A stretch of 64,000 nucleotides of DNA from contig NZ_JACSPM010000001.1 in the NCBI RefSeq assembly GCF_014837165.1, forward strand, positions 1,136,304 through 1,200,303, given 5' to 3'. The stretch's first letter is position 1, and the number at the start of each line of letters is the position of its first letter. The translations under genes and the position numbers were made by a program. A model generated the notes under the pieces. That model did not search any database. It worked only from the letters and a program-made list of their open reading frames with translations, and had not been told where the DNA came from. Positions 7,249-15,252 of the stretch are shown here, piece after piece. The stretch comes from Microbacterium gallinarum. Its GTDB lineage: Bacteria; Actinomycetota; Actinomycetes; Actinomycetales; Microbacteriaceae.

Positions 7249-8799
7249 ATGCGTACATTCATCAAGCGCGCCCTGCTGGGCACGCTTCTCGCCGGCGGCA
7301 TCACGCTGCTCGGCGCAACGGTCGCCAACGCGGCCGAAACCACGGGGGAGGACGGGCTGCTCTCGGGCACCCAGGCCCTCCTCGACGTGAACCTCCCGGT
7401 GACGATCAGCGGCACCTCGCTGTCGGTCATCGGCGACTCCTCGAGCCAGAACGCGGCCACCACGGCCCCGGCTCCCGCACCGGCGGCCCCGGCTCCCGCA
7501 CCGGCTGCGACCACCAGCGGTCAGGACGGCGCGGCATCGGGAACACAGGCGCTCGTCACCGTGACGGTGCCGGTCACCGTGTCGGGGAACGCGATCTCGG
7601 TCGTCGGTGATTCTTCATCGACGGATGCCGCGACCGCCGCTCCCGCTCAGCCCGCAGCCGCCTCGGCCCCGGCCGCTGCGGCGACCACGTCCGGCGCTGA
7701 CGGGCTGCTCTCGGGCACCCAGGGGATCGTGTCGGTGAACGTGCCTGTCACGGTGGGCGGCAACGCCGTCTCCGTCGTGGGCGACAGTGCCAGCTCGGAC
7801 TCGTCAACCACGTCCGGCACCGCCGGCGGCGGTTCGGCTACCGAGGCGATCACGGACGGACAGGACTCGATCGCGGGCGGCACGCAGGTCGTCGCTCCCG
7901 TCGCCGTTCCGGTGAACGTCGGCGGCAACGCCATCTCGGTGATCGGCGACAGCAGCAGCTCGGGCGCCGCGACGGCGCCGGGTTCGACCGGCGGCGCGGG
8001 CACGGCCACGGCGGGCGGTACCGACGGCACCGACTCGATCGCCGGCGGCACGCAGGTGATCGCACCGATCGCCGCGCCGATCACCGCCGGCGGCAACGCC
8101 GTGTCGGTCATCGGCGACAGCACGAGCACGGGTTCCACCACGGGCACCAGCGGCGGAACCGGCGCTCCGGGCACCACGGCGGGAGAGACCGACGGCAGCG
8201 ACAGCATCCTCGGCGGGACGCAGGTGATCGCACCGATCGCCGCGCCGATCACCGCCGGCGGCAACGCCGTGTCGGTCATCGGCGACAGCACCTCGACGGA
8301 CAGCGCGGTCGCGCCTCCCGCCGGGAACGGCGGCTCGGGCGGTCTGACCTCGGGAGGTGACTCGATCCTCGGCGGGACGCAGATCCTGGCTCCGATCGAG
8401 CTGCCGATCACGCTCGGCGGCAACGCCGTCTCGGTCATCGGCGACAGCACCACCGTCGTCCCGGCGGCACCGGTCGACCCGACCGATCCCACGGACCCGA
8501 CCGACCCCACGGACCCGACCGATCCCACCGATCCCACGGACCCGACCGATCCCACGGACCCGACCGATCCCACGGACCCGACCGACCCGACCGACCCCAG
8601 CGGTCCGGGCGCGTCGGCTGACGGTGGTGACATCACCGGCTCGCCGGCCGGTGCCAGCGTGACCGGCTCGCCGGCCGGTGCCGGCGCCACCGCACTCGCC
8701 GAGACTGGAGGGATGGGCGCGCTCCCCGTGCTGCTGCTGGGCATGGTGCTGCTCGCAGCGGGCGCGATGGCGCTCGTGTCTCGGCGGCGCTCGGCCTGA
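7249..8799 (+). CDS. Chaplin-like repeat surface protein with LAETG sortase signal
   Basis: A 516-residue cell-surface protein. It has a signal peptide (MRTFIKRALLG to VANAA, cleavage near residue 28), seven repeats between residues 35 and about 402, a Pro-Thr-Asp linker of thirteen DPT units, and a C-terminal LAETG motif with hydrophobic helix and RRRSA tail. Each repeat reads approximately D-x-x-x-GTQ-x-VxxP(V/I)T-x-GGNAxSVIGDS. This closely resembles the core of streptomycete chaplins (VPVNVxGNxVxVIG) but has no cysteine in any repeat. Long chaplins also carry LAXTG signals and are attached by class E sortases; such a sortase is encoded at 50857. A ribosome site (AAGGGG) precedes the ATG. 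A role in surface hydrophobicity or amyloid-like fibres is inference. Confidence 0.8.
   Translation: MRTFIKRALLGTLLAGGITLLGATVANAAETTGEDGLLSGTQALLDVNLPVTISGTSLSVIGDSSSQNAATTAPAPAPAAPAPAPAATTSGQDGAASGTQALVTVTVPVTVSGNAISVVGDSSSTDAATAAPAQPAAASAPAAAATTSGADGLLSGTQGIVSVNVPVTVGGNAVSVVGDSASSDSSTTSGTAGGGSATEAITDGQDSIAGGTQVVAPVAVPVNVGGNAISVIGDSSSSGAATAPGSTGGAGTATAGGTDGTDSIAGGTQVIAPIAAPITAGGNAVSVIGDSTSTGSTTGTSGGTGAPGTTAGETDGSDSILGGTQVIAPIAAPITAGGNAVSVIGDSTSTDSAVAPPAGNGGSGGLTSGGDSILGGTQILAPIELPITLGGNAVSVIGDSTTVVPAAPVDPTDPTDPTDPTDPTDPTDPTDPTDPTDPTDPTDPTDPTDPSGPGASADGGDITGSPAGASVTGSPAGAGATALAETGGMGALPVLLLGMVLLAAGAMALVSRRRSA
7351..8454 (+). repeat. Seven in-gene chaplin-like repeats
   Basis: The seven units begin with D-G or D-S and share GTQ, P-V/I-T and GN-x-(I/V)-SV-(I/V)-GDS. 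Units 5 and 6 are nearly identical at protein and DNA level, pointing to recent duplication; units 1-3 are more divergent. Spacers are Ala/Pro-rich in the first half and Gly/Thr-rich in the second half. Confidence 0.85.
8476..8598 (+). repeat. DPT tandem repeat (thirteen units) in wall-spanning linker
   Basis: A 9-base-like minisatellite of GAC/GAT-CCG/CCC-AC(C/G) codons encodes thirteen consecutive Asp-Pro-Thr units plus DPS. It lies between the repeat domain and the LAETG signal, a typical position for a wall-spanning spacer. Its length is expected to vary between strains. Confidence 0.9.
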
Positions 8800-9162
8800 C
8801 CCGCGCGTCGGAGACCACCTAGGGGGCCTCTGACGAGCGGCGCAGCCGGGCGTGGCGGGAGGGCCGTTCCCCACCGGTCCTCCCGCTTCCCCCACCCATC
8901 TCGCCCTCCGATCGCGGGGCGGCCGCCATGCCTGGACCGGCCGTCCCGCATCGGACGGCGCACGAACCAGGCGGATGTCGCGAACGGGGGGCTCGCGGCA
9001 TCCGTCTGCGGAGGGATGAAACGGCGGATGCCGCGGACCCGAGGGTCCGCGGCATCCGCTCTCGTGTTCGTCGCTGGGAGGTCTCGATACGGCGCTGCGC
9101 GCCTACTCGACCTAGACCCGTCGCGCATCAACGCTGCTTCGCAGCATTGATCCGAGCCGCGT
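8800..9162. other. Convergent intergenic region with strong hairpin
   Basis: This is a 363-base stretch between the chaplin-like gene and rplI, which converge. No credible gene is seen. It contains a perfect inverted repeat with 17-base arms and a 2-base spacer (9024-9040 and 9043-9059), and one copy of the dispersed GTCTCGATACGGCGC palindromic repeat at 9081-9114. Both elements could act in transcription termination for the converging genes. Confidence 0.6.
9024..9059. terminator. Perfect 17-bp inverted repeat, probable bidirectional terminator
   Basis: The arms GCGGATGCCGCGGACCC and its exact complement are separated only by GA. There is no U-tract, which is common for actinobacterial hairpin terminators. 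It lies between two convergent genes. Confidence 0.55.
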
Positions 9163-9615
9163 CTACTTGGCAGCAACCACCTGCAGGGTGATCACAGCGG
9201 TGAGGTCGTCGCGCAGACGGACCGTCGCCTCGTGCTCGCCCACCGACTTGATCGGCGAGGTGATGTGGATCTTGCGCTTGTCGAGCTCGCCCAGACCGGC
9301 GGCCTTGACGGCGTCGGCGACGGCCTCGGTCTTCACCGAGCCGAACAGGCGGCCCTCGGCGCCGGCCTTGACGACCAGGCGGACCTTGTTGGACTCGAGG
9401 GCGTCCTTGAGGGCCACGGCCTCTTCGTGGACGTGGATCGCGCGAGCGTCACGGGCGGCGCGGATCGACGCCACCTGCTTCTCGCCGCCACGGGTCCACG
9501 CGACCGCGAAGCCCTGGGGGATGAGGTAGTTGCGGGCGAACCCGTTCTTGACCTCGACCACGTCACCGGCGCTACCGAGCCCGGCGACCTCATTCGTGAG
9601 AATCAGCTTTGCCAT
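9163..9615 (-). CDS. rplI: 50S ribosomal protein bL9
   Basis: The 150-residue protein matches L9: an N-terminal domain ([20 protein letters not shown], then [15 protein letters not shown]) that binds 23S rRNA, a long connecting helix, and a C-terminal domain ([16 protein letters not shown]). It is the last gene of the rpsF-ssb-rpsR-rplI operon. The spacing from rpsR is 11 bases, with a good ribosome site (AAGGAG). Length and start are normal. Confidence 0.97.
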   Translation of the reverse strand: MAKLILTNEVAGLGSAGDVVEVKNGFARNYLIPQGFAVAWTRGGEKQVASIRAARDARAIHVHEEAVALKDALESNKVRLVVKAGAEGRLFGSVKTEAVADAVKAAGLGELDKRKIHITSPIKSVGEHEATVRLRDDLTAVITLQVVAAK

Positions 9616-9626
9616 TGCGGTGCTCC

Positions 9627-9881
9627 TTAGCGGCCAGCGCCGGCGTAGGGCAGGAGCGCCATCTCGCGCGCGTTCTTGATCGCCTTGGCGATCAGACGCT
9701 GCTCCTGCACCGAGACACCGGTGATACGACGGGCGCGGATCTTGCCACGCTCCGAGATGAACTTGCGAAGAGTCGCGACGTCCTTGTAGTCGATGAGACC
9801 GACACGGATCGCCTTCGCGGGGGCAGCGTTCTTCGCGCCCTTCCGCGGCTTCCGGCGGTCGCCGGTTGCCTTTCCAGCCAT
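9627..9881 (-). CDS. rpsR: 30S ribosomal protein bS18
   Basis: An 84-residue S18 with the conserved core [19 protein letters not shown] and [19 protein letters not shown], followed by the AREMALLPY tail. S18 pairs with S6 on the platform of the 30S subunit. It lies between ssb and rplI in the canonical operon. No CXXC zinc motif is visible, so this is the zinc-independent form. The 57-base gap to ssb contains a GGATGCC/GGCATCC palindrome. Confidence 0.97.
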   Translation of the reverse strand: MAGKATGDRRKPRKGAKNAAPAKAIRVGLIDYKDVATLRKFISERGKIRARRITGVSVQEQRLIAKAIKNAREMALLPYAGAGR

Positions 9882-9938
9882 GGGTGTTTCCTTACTGAGA
9901 GATGAGATTCAACGGATGCCGCGGCATCCGGATGCCAT

Positions 9939-10448
9939 TTAGAACGGGGTGTCGTCGCCGTAGGCGCCCGGGGCGGCCCACGCGTCGCCGCCGCCGGCGT
10001 TGCCACCGGAGGCGTTCGACGAACCGGGGGTCGACCACGGCTCGTCGGCGACCTGCGCCTGACCGCGGGACTGACCGCCGCCGCCTGCCGCCCGCGTGAC
10101 CTGAGCGGTCGCGTAGCGGAGCGAGGGGCCGATCTCGTCGATCTCGAGCTCGATCGCGGTGCGCTTCTCGCCCTCGCGCGTCTCGTAGCTGCGCTGCTTC
10201 AGGCGACCGGTCGCGATGACGCGGGAGCCCTTCGTCAGCGAGCCCGCGACGTGCTCGGCGAACTCGCGCCACACGCTCGCGCGGAGGAACAGCGCTTCGC
10301 CGTCCTTCCACTCGTTCGCCTGGCGGTCGAAGTTGCGCGGCGTCGACGCGATCGTGAAGTTCGCGACGGGGAGACCGTTCTGCGTGTAGCGCAGCTCGGG
10401 ATCAGCCGTGAGGTTGCCCACGACGGTGATGATCGTCTCGCCGGCCAT
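9939..10448 (-). CDS. ssb: Single-stranded DNA-binding protein
   Basis: The 169-residue SSB has an OB-fold in residues 1-110 ([19 protein letters not shown], then [22 protein letters not shown] with FLRAS). A Gly/Ser/Ala-rich flexible linker follows, then the acidic C-terminal tip DDTPF used to recruit replication and repair partners. Its place in the rpsF operon, five bases from the rpsF stop, is the usual actinobacterial arrangement. It would act with DnaB, encoded nearby. Confidence 0.97.
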   Translation of the reverse strand: MAGETIITVVGNLTADPELRYTQNGLPVANFTIASTPRNFDRQANEWKDGEALFLRASVWREFAEHVAGSLTKGSRVIATGRLKQRSYETREGEKRTAIELEIDEIGPSLRYATAQVTRAAGGGGQSRGQAQVADEPWSTPGSSNASGGNAGGGDAWAAPGAYGDDTPF

Positions 10449-10453
10449 CGTCG

Positions 10454-10837
10454 TTACGCGTCCTGCTTGACGGGCTTCGCGGGACGGGCAGCCTTGCGGG
10501 CAGCCTTCTCGTCGGCGCGGGCCTTCTCGGACGCGATCATGGCGATCGCCTCTTCGGCGCGGAGCACCTTGGTGCGCATGACCTGCTCGTTGAGATTGAG
10601 CTGGCGGTCGAGCTCCTGAGTGGTCTCGCTCGTAGCGGTGAAGTTCACGACGGCGTAGATGCCCTCGGTCTTCTTCTGGATCTCGTACGCCAGACGGCGG
10701 CGACCCCAGATGTCGATGTTCTCAATCGAGCCACCATCGTTGGTGATGACCTTGAGGAACTTGTCGAGGTTCGGAGCGACCTGGCGCTCGTCGATCTCAG
10801 GGTTCAGAATGACCATGAGTTCGTACTGGTGCGTCAC
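10454..10837 (-). CDS. rpsF: 30S ribosomal protein bS6
   Basis: A 127-residue S6 starting at GTG 10835-10837, preceded by a strong AAGGAGG site. The core [34 protein letters not shown] and the end of strand 4 ([10 protein letters not shown]) are diagnostic. The open frame extends upstream but loses similarity before this start. A Lys/Ala-rich tail of about 30 residues extends the protein, as in other actinobacteria. It is the first gene of the operon. The leader (about 10838-10967) contains the promoter; S6:S18 autoregulation is known elsewhere, but I do not identify the RNA motif securely. Confidence 0.95.
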   Translation of the reverse strand: MTHQYELMVILNPEIDERQVAPNLDKFLKVITNDGGSIENIDIWGRRRLAYEIQKKTEGIYAVVNFTATSETTQELDRQLNLNEQVMRTKVLRAEEAIAMIASEKARADEKAARKAARPAKPVKQDA

Positions 10838-10967
10838 TAACCCACCTCCTTCGGACTTGAACGGCTGTCGGGCATTTCCCGGCAGCAGGAGGGTGTGTTG
10901 CACGTCATCCGGCTTCCCGCGCACAGGGGCGCGTGCGGACAACCCTCCTATGGTACCGGATGCCAGG

Positions 10968-12251
10968 TCAGCCGCCGAATCCACCCGGATCTCCGCTGTC
11001 GCCCTCGAGCAGCTCGAGCACCCACGCCCGGTCGGCATCGTGTGACGGCGGGGCGAGCGGGTACCGCGCAGGCGTCGAAGACAGGGAGATCGGATGCCGC
11101 ACCCCCGGCGTCTGCTCCTCTCCGGCGCCGATCACCGGGTCGAGGCCGAGTCGGCGCGCCCGCTCGAAGGCGTCGTCGATGCCGAGCACCCGCGCGCACG
11201 GCACGCCGGCCGCGGCGAGCAGGGTCTCCCACTCGGTCGCGGAGCGGGCGGCGAGCGCTGCGTGGAGGAGGGGGCGCAGTGCGTGACGGCCTGCGCTGCG
11301 GTCGGCCGCGCGCGTGAAGCGGGCGTCGGCCGCGACCTCGGGGATGCAGAGCACGTCGCACAGCCGCGCGAACTGCCGGTCGTTGCCGATGGCGAGCACG
11401 AGCTCTCCGTCGGCGGTGGGGAACGGGCCGTACGGGAAGATGCTCGGGTGGTCGTTGCCGAGCCGGCGGGGCACGACGCCGGCCAGCGCGTACGCGCCCG
11501 ACTGGTTGACCAGCGCCGACAGCGCGGACGACAGCAGGTTGACCTCGACGCGCTGACCCTCGCCGGTCCGGTCGCGGTGGCGCAGGGCGGCGAGCGCGCC
11601 GAGCCCGGCATGCAGGCCGGTGACGACGTCGACGATGGCGACGCCCGCCTTCGTGGGTGCGCCGTCGGCCGCGCCCGTCACGCTCATGAGCCCCGACAGC
11701 GCCTGCGCGAGCACGTCGTATCCCGGCAGCGTCGAGTCCGGTCCGAACCCGGTGATCGAGACGTAGACCACGCCGGGGTTCGACGCGCGCACGGCGTCGT
11801 AGTCCAGGTCGAAGCGGCCGAGTCCGCCGGGCTTGAAGTTCTCGACGACGACGTCGGCACGGCCGGCGAGGTCGCGCGCGATCGCGAGGTCGGCCGGATC
11901 GTCGAAGTCGAGCGTGATCGACCGCTTCCCGCGGTTCACCGACAGGAAGTAGGTCGCGTCGCCGTCGCGCTCGGGCGGCGTCCAGTGCCGCGTCTCGTCG
12001 CCGGCCGGCCCCTCGACCTTGATCACCGTCGCGCCGAGGTCGGCGAGGAGCATCGTGCAGTACGGCCCCGCGAGCACGCGCGAGAAGTCCGCGACGACGA
12101 GTCCGGCGAGCGGTCCCGAGGCGCCTGCCGGCGCCGAGACGGCGTCATCGCGACGAGACGCACCTCCCGAGCCGTCGTCTCGTCGCAATCGCGACGTTTC
12201 ACCGTCGGGAGGAGGGGCGGGGGCGGGGGGAGGTGCCGGGACGGGCGTCAC
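10968..12251 (-). CDS. CaiB/BaiF (family III) CoA-transferase
   Basis: A 427-residue family III acyl-CoA transferase. [16 protein letters not shown] at about residue 48 and [10 protein letters not shown] start the Rossmann-like domain. Asp179 in [14 protein letters not shown] is the catalytic aspartate that forms the glutamyl/aspartyl-CoA mixed anhydride intermediate in this family. The first 45 residues are Pro/Ala/Arg-rich and not part of the fold; a start nearer residue 46 is possible, but the GTG at 12249-12251 forms a GTGA overlap with the acyl-CoA dehydrogenase stop, arguing for translational coupling. The acyl substrate is unknown. The partner dehydrogenase suggests dicarboxylic or short-chain acyl-CoA catabolism. 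Confidence 0.86.
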   Translation of the reverse strand: MTPVPAPPPAPAPPPDGETSRLRRDDGSGGASRRDDAVSAPAGASGPLAGLVVADFSRVLAGPYCTMLLADLGATVIKVEGPAGDETRHWTPPERDGDATYFLSVNRGKRSITLDFDDPADLAIARDLAGRADVVVENFKPGGLGRFDLDYDAVRASNPGVVYVSITGFGPDSTLPGYDVLAQALSGLMSVTGAADGAPTKAGVAIVDVVTGLHAGLGALAALRHRDRTGEGQRVEVNLLSSALSALVNQSGAYALAGVVPRRLGNDHPSIFPYGPFPTADGELVLAIGNDRQFARLCDVLCIPEVAADARFTRAADRSAGRHALRPLLHAALAARSATEWETLLAAAGVPCARVLGIDDAFERARRLGLDPVIGAGEEQTPGVRHPISLSSTPARYPLAPPSHDADRAWVLELLEGDSGDPGGFGG

Positions 12252-13441
12252 CGGAAGGCCCCGATGCCGGTGAGGTGCTGCCCGAGGATCAGGGTGTGCA
12301 CCTCGTCGGTCCCCTCATAGGTGCGCACCGACTCGAGGTTCGCGGCATGGCGGATGGGCGAGTTCTCGAGCAGCACGCCGTCGCCGCCCAGGATCGTCCG
12401 CGCCTCGCGCGCGATGGCGATCGCCTCCCGCACGTTGTTGAGCTTGCCCAGCGACACCTGCGGCGGGGTGAGGGTGCCGGCATCCTTCGCCCGCCCGATC
12501 TGCAGCGCGAGCAGCGCACCCTTCTGCAGCTCGACGACCATGTTCACGAGCTTCTGCTGCGTGAGCTGGAACGACGCGAGCGGCACCCCGAACTGCTGTC
12601 GGCGCAGCGCGTGACGCAGCGCGACCTCGTAGCTGTCGCGGCCCGCACCGAGCGCCCCCCAGACGATGCCGTACCGCGCCTCGTTGAGCGCCGAGAACGG
12701 ACCGCGCAGTCCGCTCGCCCCGGGAAGGAGAGCGGATGCCGGCAGCCGGACGTCGTCGAAGTGCAGCTCGGTCTGGATCGACGCCCGCATCGATCCCTTC
12801 GGCTCGAGCACCGACGCCTCGAACCCGGGTGCGTCGGTCGGCACGATGAACCCGCGCACCCCGTCGTCGGTCCGCGCCCACACGACGACGAGCTGCGCGA
12901 TCGTCGCAAGGCCGATCCAGCGCTTGGCGCCCGTCAGGATCCAGTCGTCGCCGTCGCGACGGGCGGAGGTCGTCATGCTCGAGGGATCGGATCCGGCTGT
13001 CGGCTCGGTGAGCCCGAAGGCCCCGATCACCTCGCCGGTGGCCATGCGCGGCAGCCACTCCTGCTTCTGCTCCTCCGAGCCCCAGCGGTGGATCGAGCCC
13101 ATGGCGAGCGAGCCCTGCACCGACACGAAGGTGCGCAGCCCGGAGTCGCCGGCCTCGAGCTCGAGCGCGGCGAGGCCGTATTCCACGTTGCTGCGGCCGG
13201 GGCATCCGTAGCCCTTCAAGGTCATGCCGAGCACGCCGAGCTCGCCGAACCCGCGCGCGAGTTCGACCGGGAAATGCGCGCGATCGAACCAGCCCGCGAT
13301 GTGCGGGCGGATCTCGTCGTCGACGAACGCGCGCACGCGGTCACGGGTCGCCCGCTCATGGTCGCTCAGCAGCGCGTCGATGCCGAGGATGTCGGATGCC
13401 TCGCGCAGCGCCTCGAGATCGTCGGGGTTCCTGGGCTCCAT
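12248..13441 (-). CDS. Acyl-CoA dehydrogenase, glutaryl-CoA dehydrogenase-like
   Basis: A 397-residue flavoprotein of the acyl-CoA dehydrogenase superfamily. The FAD motif FGLTEPTAGSDP is present, and Glu376 in RTYEGTDEVH sits where the catalytic base of glutaryl-CoA dehydrogenases lies. The stretch YGCPGRSNVEYGLAALELE, followed by SGLRTFVSVQGSLAMGSI, is also typical of that subgroup, which oxidises and decarboxylates glutaryl-CoA to crotonyl-CoA in lysine and tryptophan breakdown. The stop overlaps the start of the CoA-transferase. Succinyl-CoA:glutarate CoA-transferases are family III enzymes, so a glutarate-activation plus dehydrogenation pair is a reasonable inference. No electron-transfer flavoprotein genes are in the window. 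Confidence 0.88.
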   Translation of the reverse strand: MEPRNPDDLEALREASDILGIDALLSDHERATRDRVRAFVDDEIRPHIAGWFDRAHFPVELARGFGELGVLGMTLKGYGCPGRSNVEYGLAALELEAGDSGLRTFVSVQGSLAMGSIHRWGSEEQKQEWLPRMATGEVIGAFGLTEPTAGSDPSSMTTSARRDGDDWILTGAKRWIGLATIAQLVVVWARTDDGVRGFIVPTDAPGFEASVLEPKGSMRASIQTELHFDDVRLPASALLPGASGLRGPFSALNEARYGIVWGALGAGRDSYEVALRHALRRQQFGVPLASFQLTQQKLVNMVVELQKGALLALQIGRAKDAGTLTPPQVSLGKLNNVREAIAIAREARTILGGDGVLLENSPIRHAANLESVRTYEGTDEVHTLILGQHLTGIGAFR

Positions 13442-13519
13442 GGCGGGCTCCTCGGGTCGGATCGTCGTTCACCATTCTGCCGGGAGGGGTCCGTCGGCGT
13501 ACCCCGGTAGCGTGAAGGA

Positions 13520-14722
13520 ATGACCCTCCCGAGCGCAGCGGCGGCCCCGTCCTACCCGTTCGATGCCCGGCCCCTCGTCGAGCCCGTCGACGCAGCCGAG
13601 GCGCGCGCGTACGCCAAGCGGCTTCGCGAGAGCGGTCGTGTGCCGGGGATGTTCACCGGATCGACCGCCGTGGTCGTGGTGGTGGTGGGCGTCTTCGTCG
13701 TGGCGTTCGGGTCGGTGTTCGTCACGATGTTCGTCTCGATCTTCGCCTCGCTCGCGGGCGCCGTGGGCGAGGGCGGCGGCTTCACCGGGGCCCTGTTCGG
13801 CGTGGTCCCGTTCCTGGTGATCGGCGTGGCGATCACGCTCGTGGTCGTCGGGTTCACGACCGCCGGGCGCACCGCCGCGGTGCGGATGTTCCGGCTCGAG
13901 CGCTTCGCCCGCGCGAACGGCATGAGCTACCTGCCGCGGTTCGACAGCCCCGGGCTGCCGGGCATGATCTTCAGCATCGGCAGTGCCCGGCAGGCCAGCG
14001 ACCTCGTGCGCGGCGACCACCCGCGCTTCGTCGAGTTCGCGAACTACCGCTACACGACCGGGTCGGGCAAGAACAAGACGACGCACGCCTGGGGCTACGT
14101 GGCGGTGAAGCTCGACGTGCCGCTGCCGCACATCGTGCTCGACGCGAGGGGCAACAACGGCCTCTTCGGGTCGAATCTGCCCGCGACCTTCGACAAGGAC
14201 CAGCGCCTGAGCCTCGAGGGCGACTTCGACCGATACTTCTCGCTCTACTGCCCGGAGGGCTACGGGCCGGACGCCCTCTACCTGTTCACGCCCGACATCA
14301 TGGCGCGCTTCATCGACAACGCCGCAGCGCTCGACGTCGAGATCGTCGACGACTGGCTCTTCCTCTACGCGAAGCGCGACTTCTCGACGCTCGACCCGGC
14401 GACGTGGGCGTGGCTGTTCTCGGTCGTCGGCGCGCTGCTCGACAAGTTCGCGCAGTGGGCGCGCTGGCGCGACGACCGGCTGCGCGCTCAGGCGCAGTTG
14501 AGGACGGATGCCGCGTCCGGCCCGCCGGCCGGGGCCGGGGAGGCGGCATCCGCTGTGCCCTTCACCCCTCCGCTCGACGCACTGCGCCCACCGCCGGGCG
14601 TCGCCCCGCAAGGACGCCGGCTGCAGCGCGGCGTGCCGTGGGTGTCGTTGATCGCGATGGGCGCCGTGGTGCTGTGGTGGATCGTCTCGCAGACCGGGGT
14701 GCTCGGCCTCTTCTTCCGCTGA
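13520..14722 (+). CDS. Membrane protein of unknown function
   Basis: A 400-residue protein. Two or three membrane segments lie near the N-terminus: about residues 48-83, long enough for one segment plus a re-entrant part, and 87-117. A large soluble domain follows at about 118-330, with a folded-looking sequence rich in aromatic residues (RFVEFANYRYTTG, PHIVLDARGNNG, DRYFSLYCPEGYGPDALY). Then comes a Pro/Ala-rich linker and a C-terminal membrane helix at about 372-395 with a short Phe-rich end. No enzymatic motif is seen. I have no reliable family name. It is divergent from the acyl-CoA dehydrogenase gene and convergent with the DUF779 gene. Confidence 0.7.
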   Translation: MTLPSAAAAPSYPFDARPLVEPVDAAEARAYAKRLRESGRVPGMFTGSTAVVVVVVGVFVVAFGSVFVTMFVSIFASLAGAVGEGGGFTGALFGVVPFLVIGVAITLVVVGFTTAGRTAAVRMFRLERFARANGMSYLPRFDSPGLPGMIFSIGSARQASDLVRGDHPRFVEFANYRYTTGSGKNKTTHAWGYVAVKLDVPLPHIVLDARGNNGLFGSNLPATFDKDQRLSLEGDFDRYFSLYCPEGYGPDALYLFTPDIMARFIDNAAALDVEIVDDWLFLYAKRDFSTLDPATWAWLFSVVGALLDKFAQWARWRDDRLRAQAQLRTDAASGPPAGAGEAASAVPFTPPLDALRPPPGVAPQGRRLQRGVPWVSLIAMGAVVLWWIVSQTGVLGLFFR

Positions 14723-14744
14723 CACCCGTGGCCCGCGAGGCGGG

Positions 14745-15158
14745 TCAGTCCTCGGCGGCCTGCGGTCCCAGCCCGAAGTGCGTGAGCTCGGTGTCGTCGA
14801 GCATGCGGCTGCGGATGATGAACCGGTTGCCCGTGGGGCCCTCGACGCTGAACCCTGCGCCGCGGCCCGGCACGACGTCGATGGTGAGGTGGGTGTACTT
14901 CCAGTACTCGAACTGCGCCGCAGAGATGTAGACCTCGACCTCGTCGTCCAGCCCGACGTCGAGCGACCCGAGGTGCACGTCCGACGGCCCCACGAGGAAC
15001 ATCCCGACCGGGAAGCACATCGGTGCGCTGCCGTCGCAGCATCCGCCGGACTGGTGGAACATCAGCGGGCCGTGCTGCGCCGTGAGCCGGCGAAGAAGTG
15101 ATGCCGCAGCATCCGTCACCGCCACCCGTGAGCGGATGCGGGTCTCGGCGTCTGTCAT
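14745..15158 (-). CDS. DUF779 family protein
   Basis: A 137-residue protein with the signature of DUF779: TRIRSRVAVTDAAASLLRRL, then HQSGGCCDGSAPMCFP, three cysteines in a Gly-rich loop that look suited to metal or redox chemistry, followed by QFEYWKYTHLTIDVVPGRG. DUF779 genes are typically next to aldehyde dehydrogenases of the acetaldehyde/chloroacetaldehyde type; here the ALDH lies 94 bases upstream on the same strand. The exact role is not known. The start is the ATG at 15156-15158 with AAAGGA close upstream; the longer open frame runs antisense through the ALDH gene and is discarded. Confidence 0.87.
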   Translation of the reverse strand: MTDAETRIRSRVAVTDAAASLLRRLTAQHGPLMFHQSGGCCDGSAPMCFPVGMFLVGPSDVHLGSLDVGLDDEVEVYISAAQFEYWKYTHLTIDVVPGRGAGFSVEGPTGNRFIIRSRMLDDTELTHFGLGPQAAED

Positions 15159-15252
15159 CGCGGGTCCTTTCGCTGCGCCGTGCGGCGTGGGCCGTCGGAA
15201 CTCGGACAACCCGGATGGAGCGCGTGGGATCGCCCCATCCGGGTGCGTCGGA

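Noticed and set aside
8476..8598. CRISPR-like direct repeats
   Set aside because: These are in-frame Asp-Pro-Thr codons of a surface-protein linker, without spacers. The array at 32 kb also lacks unique spacers.
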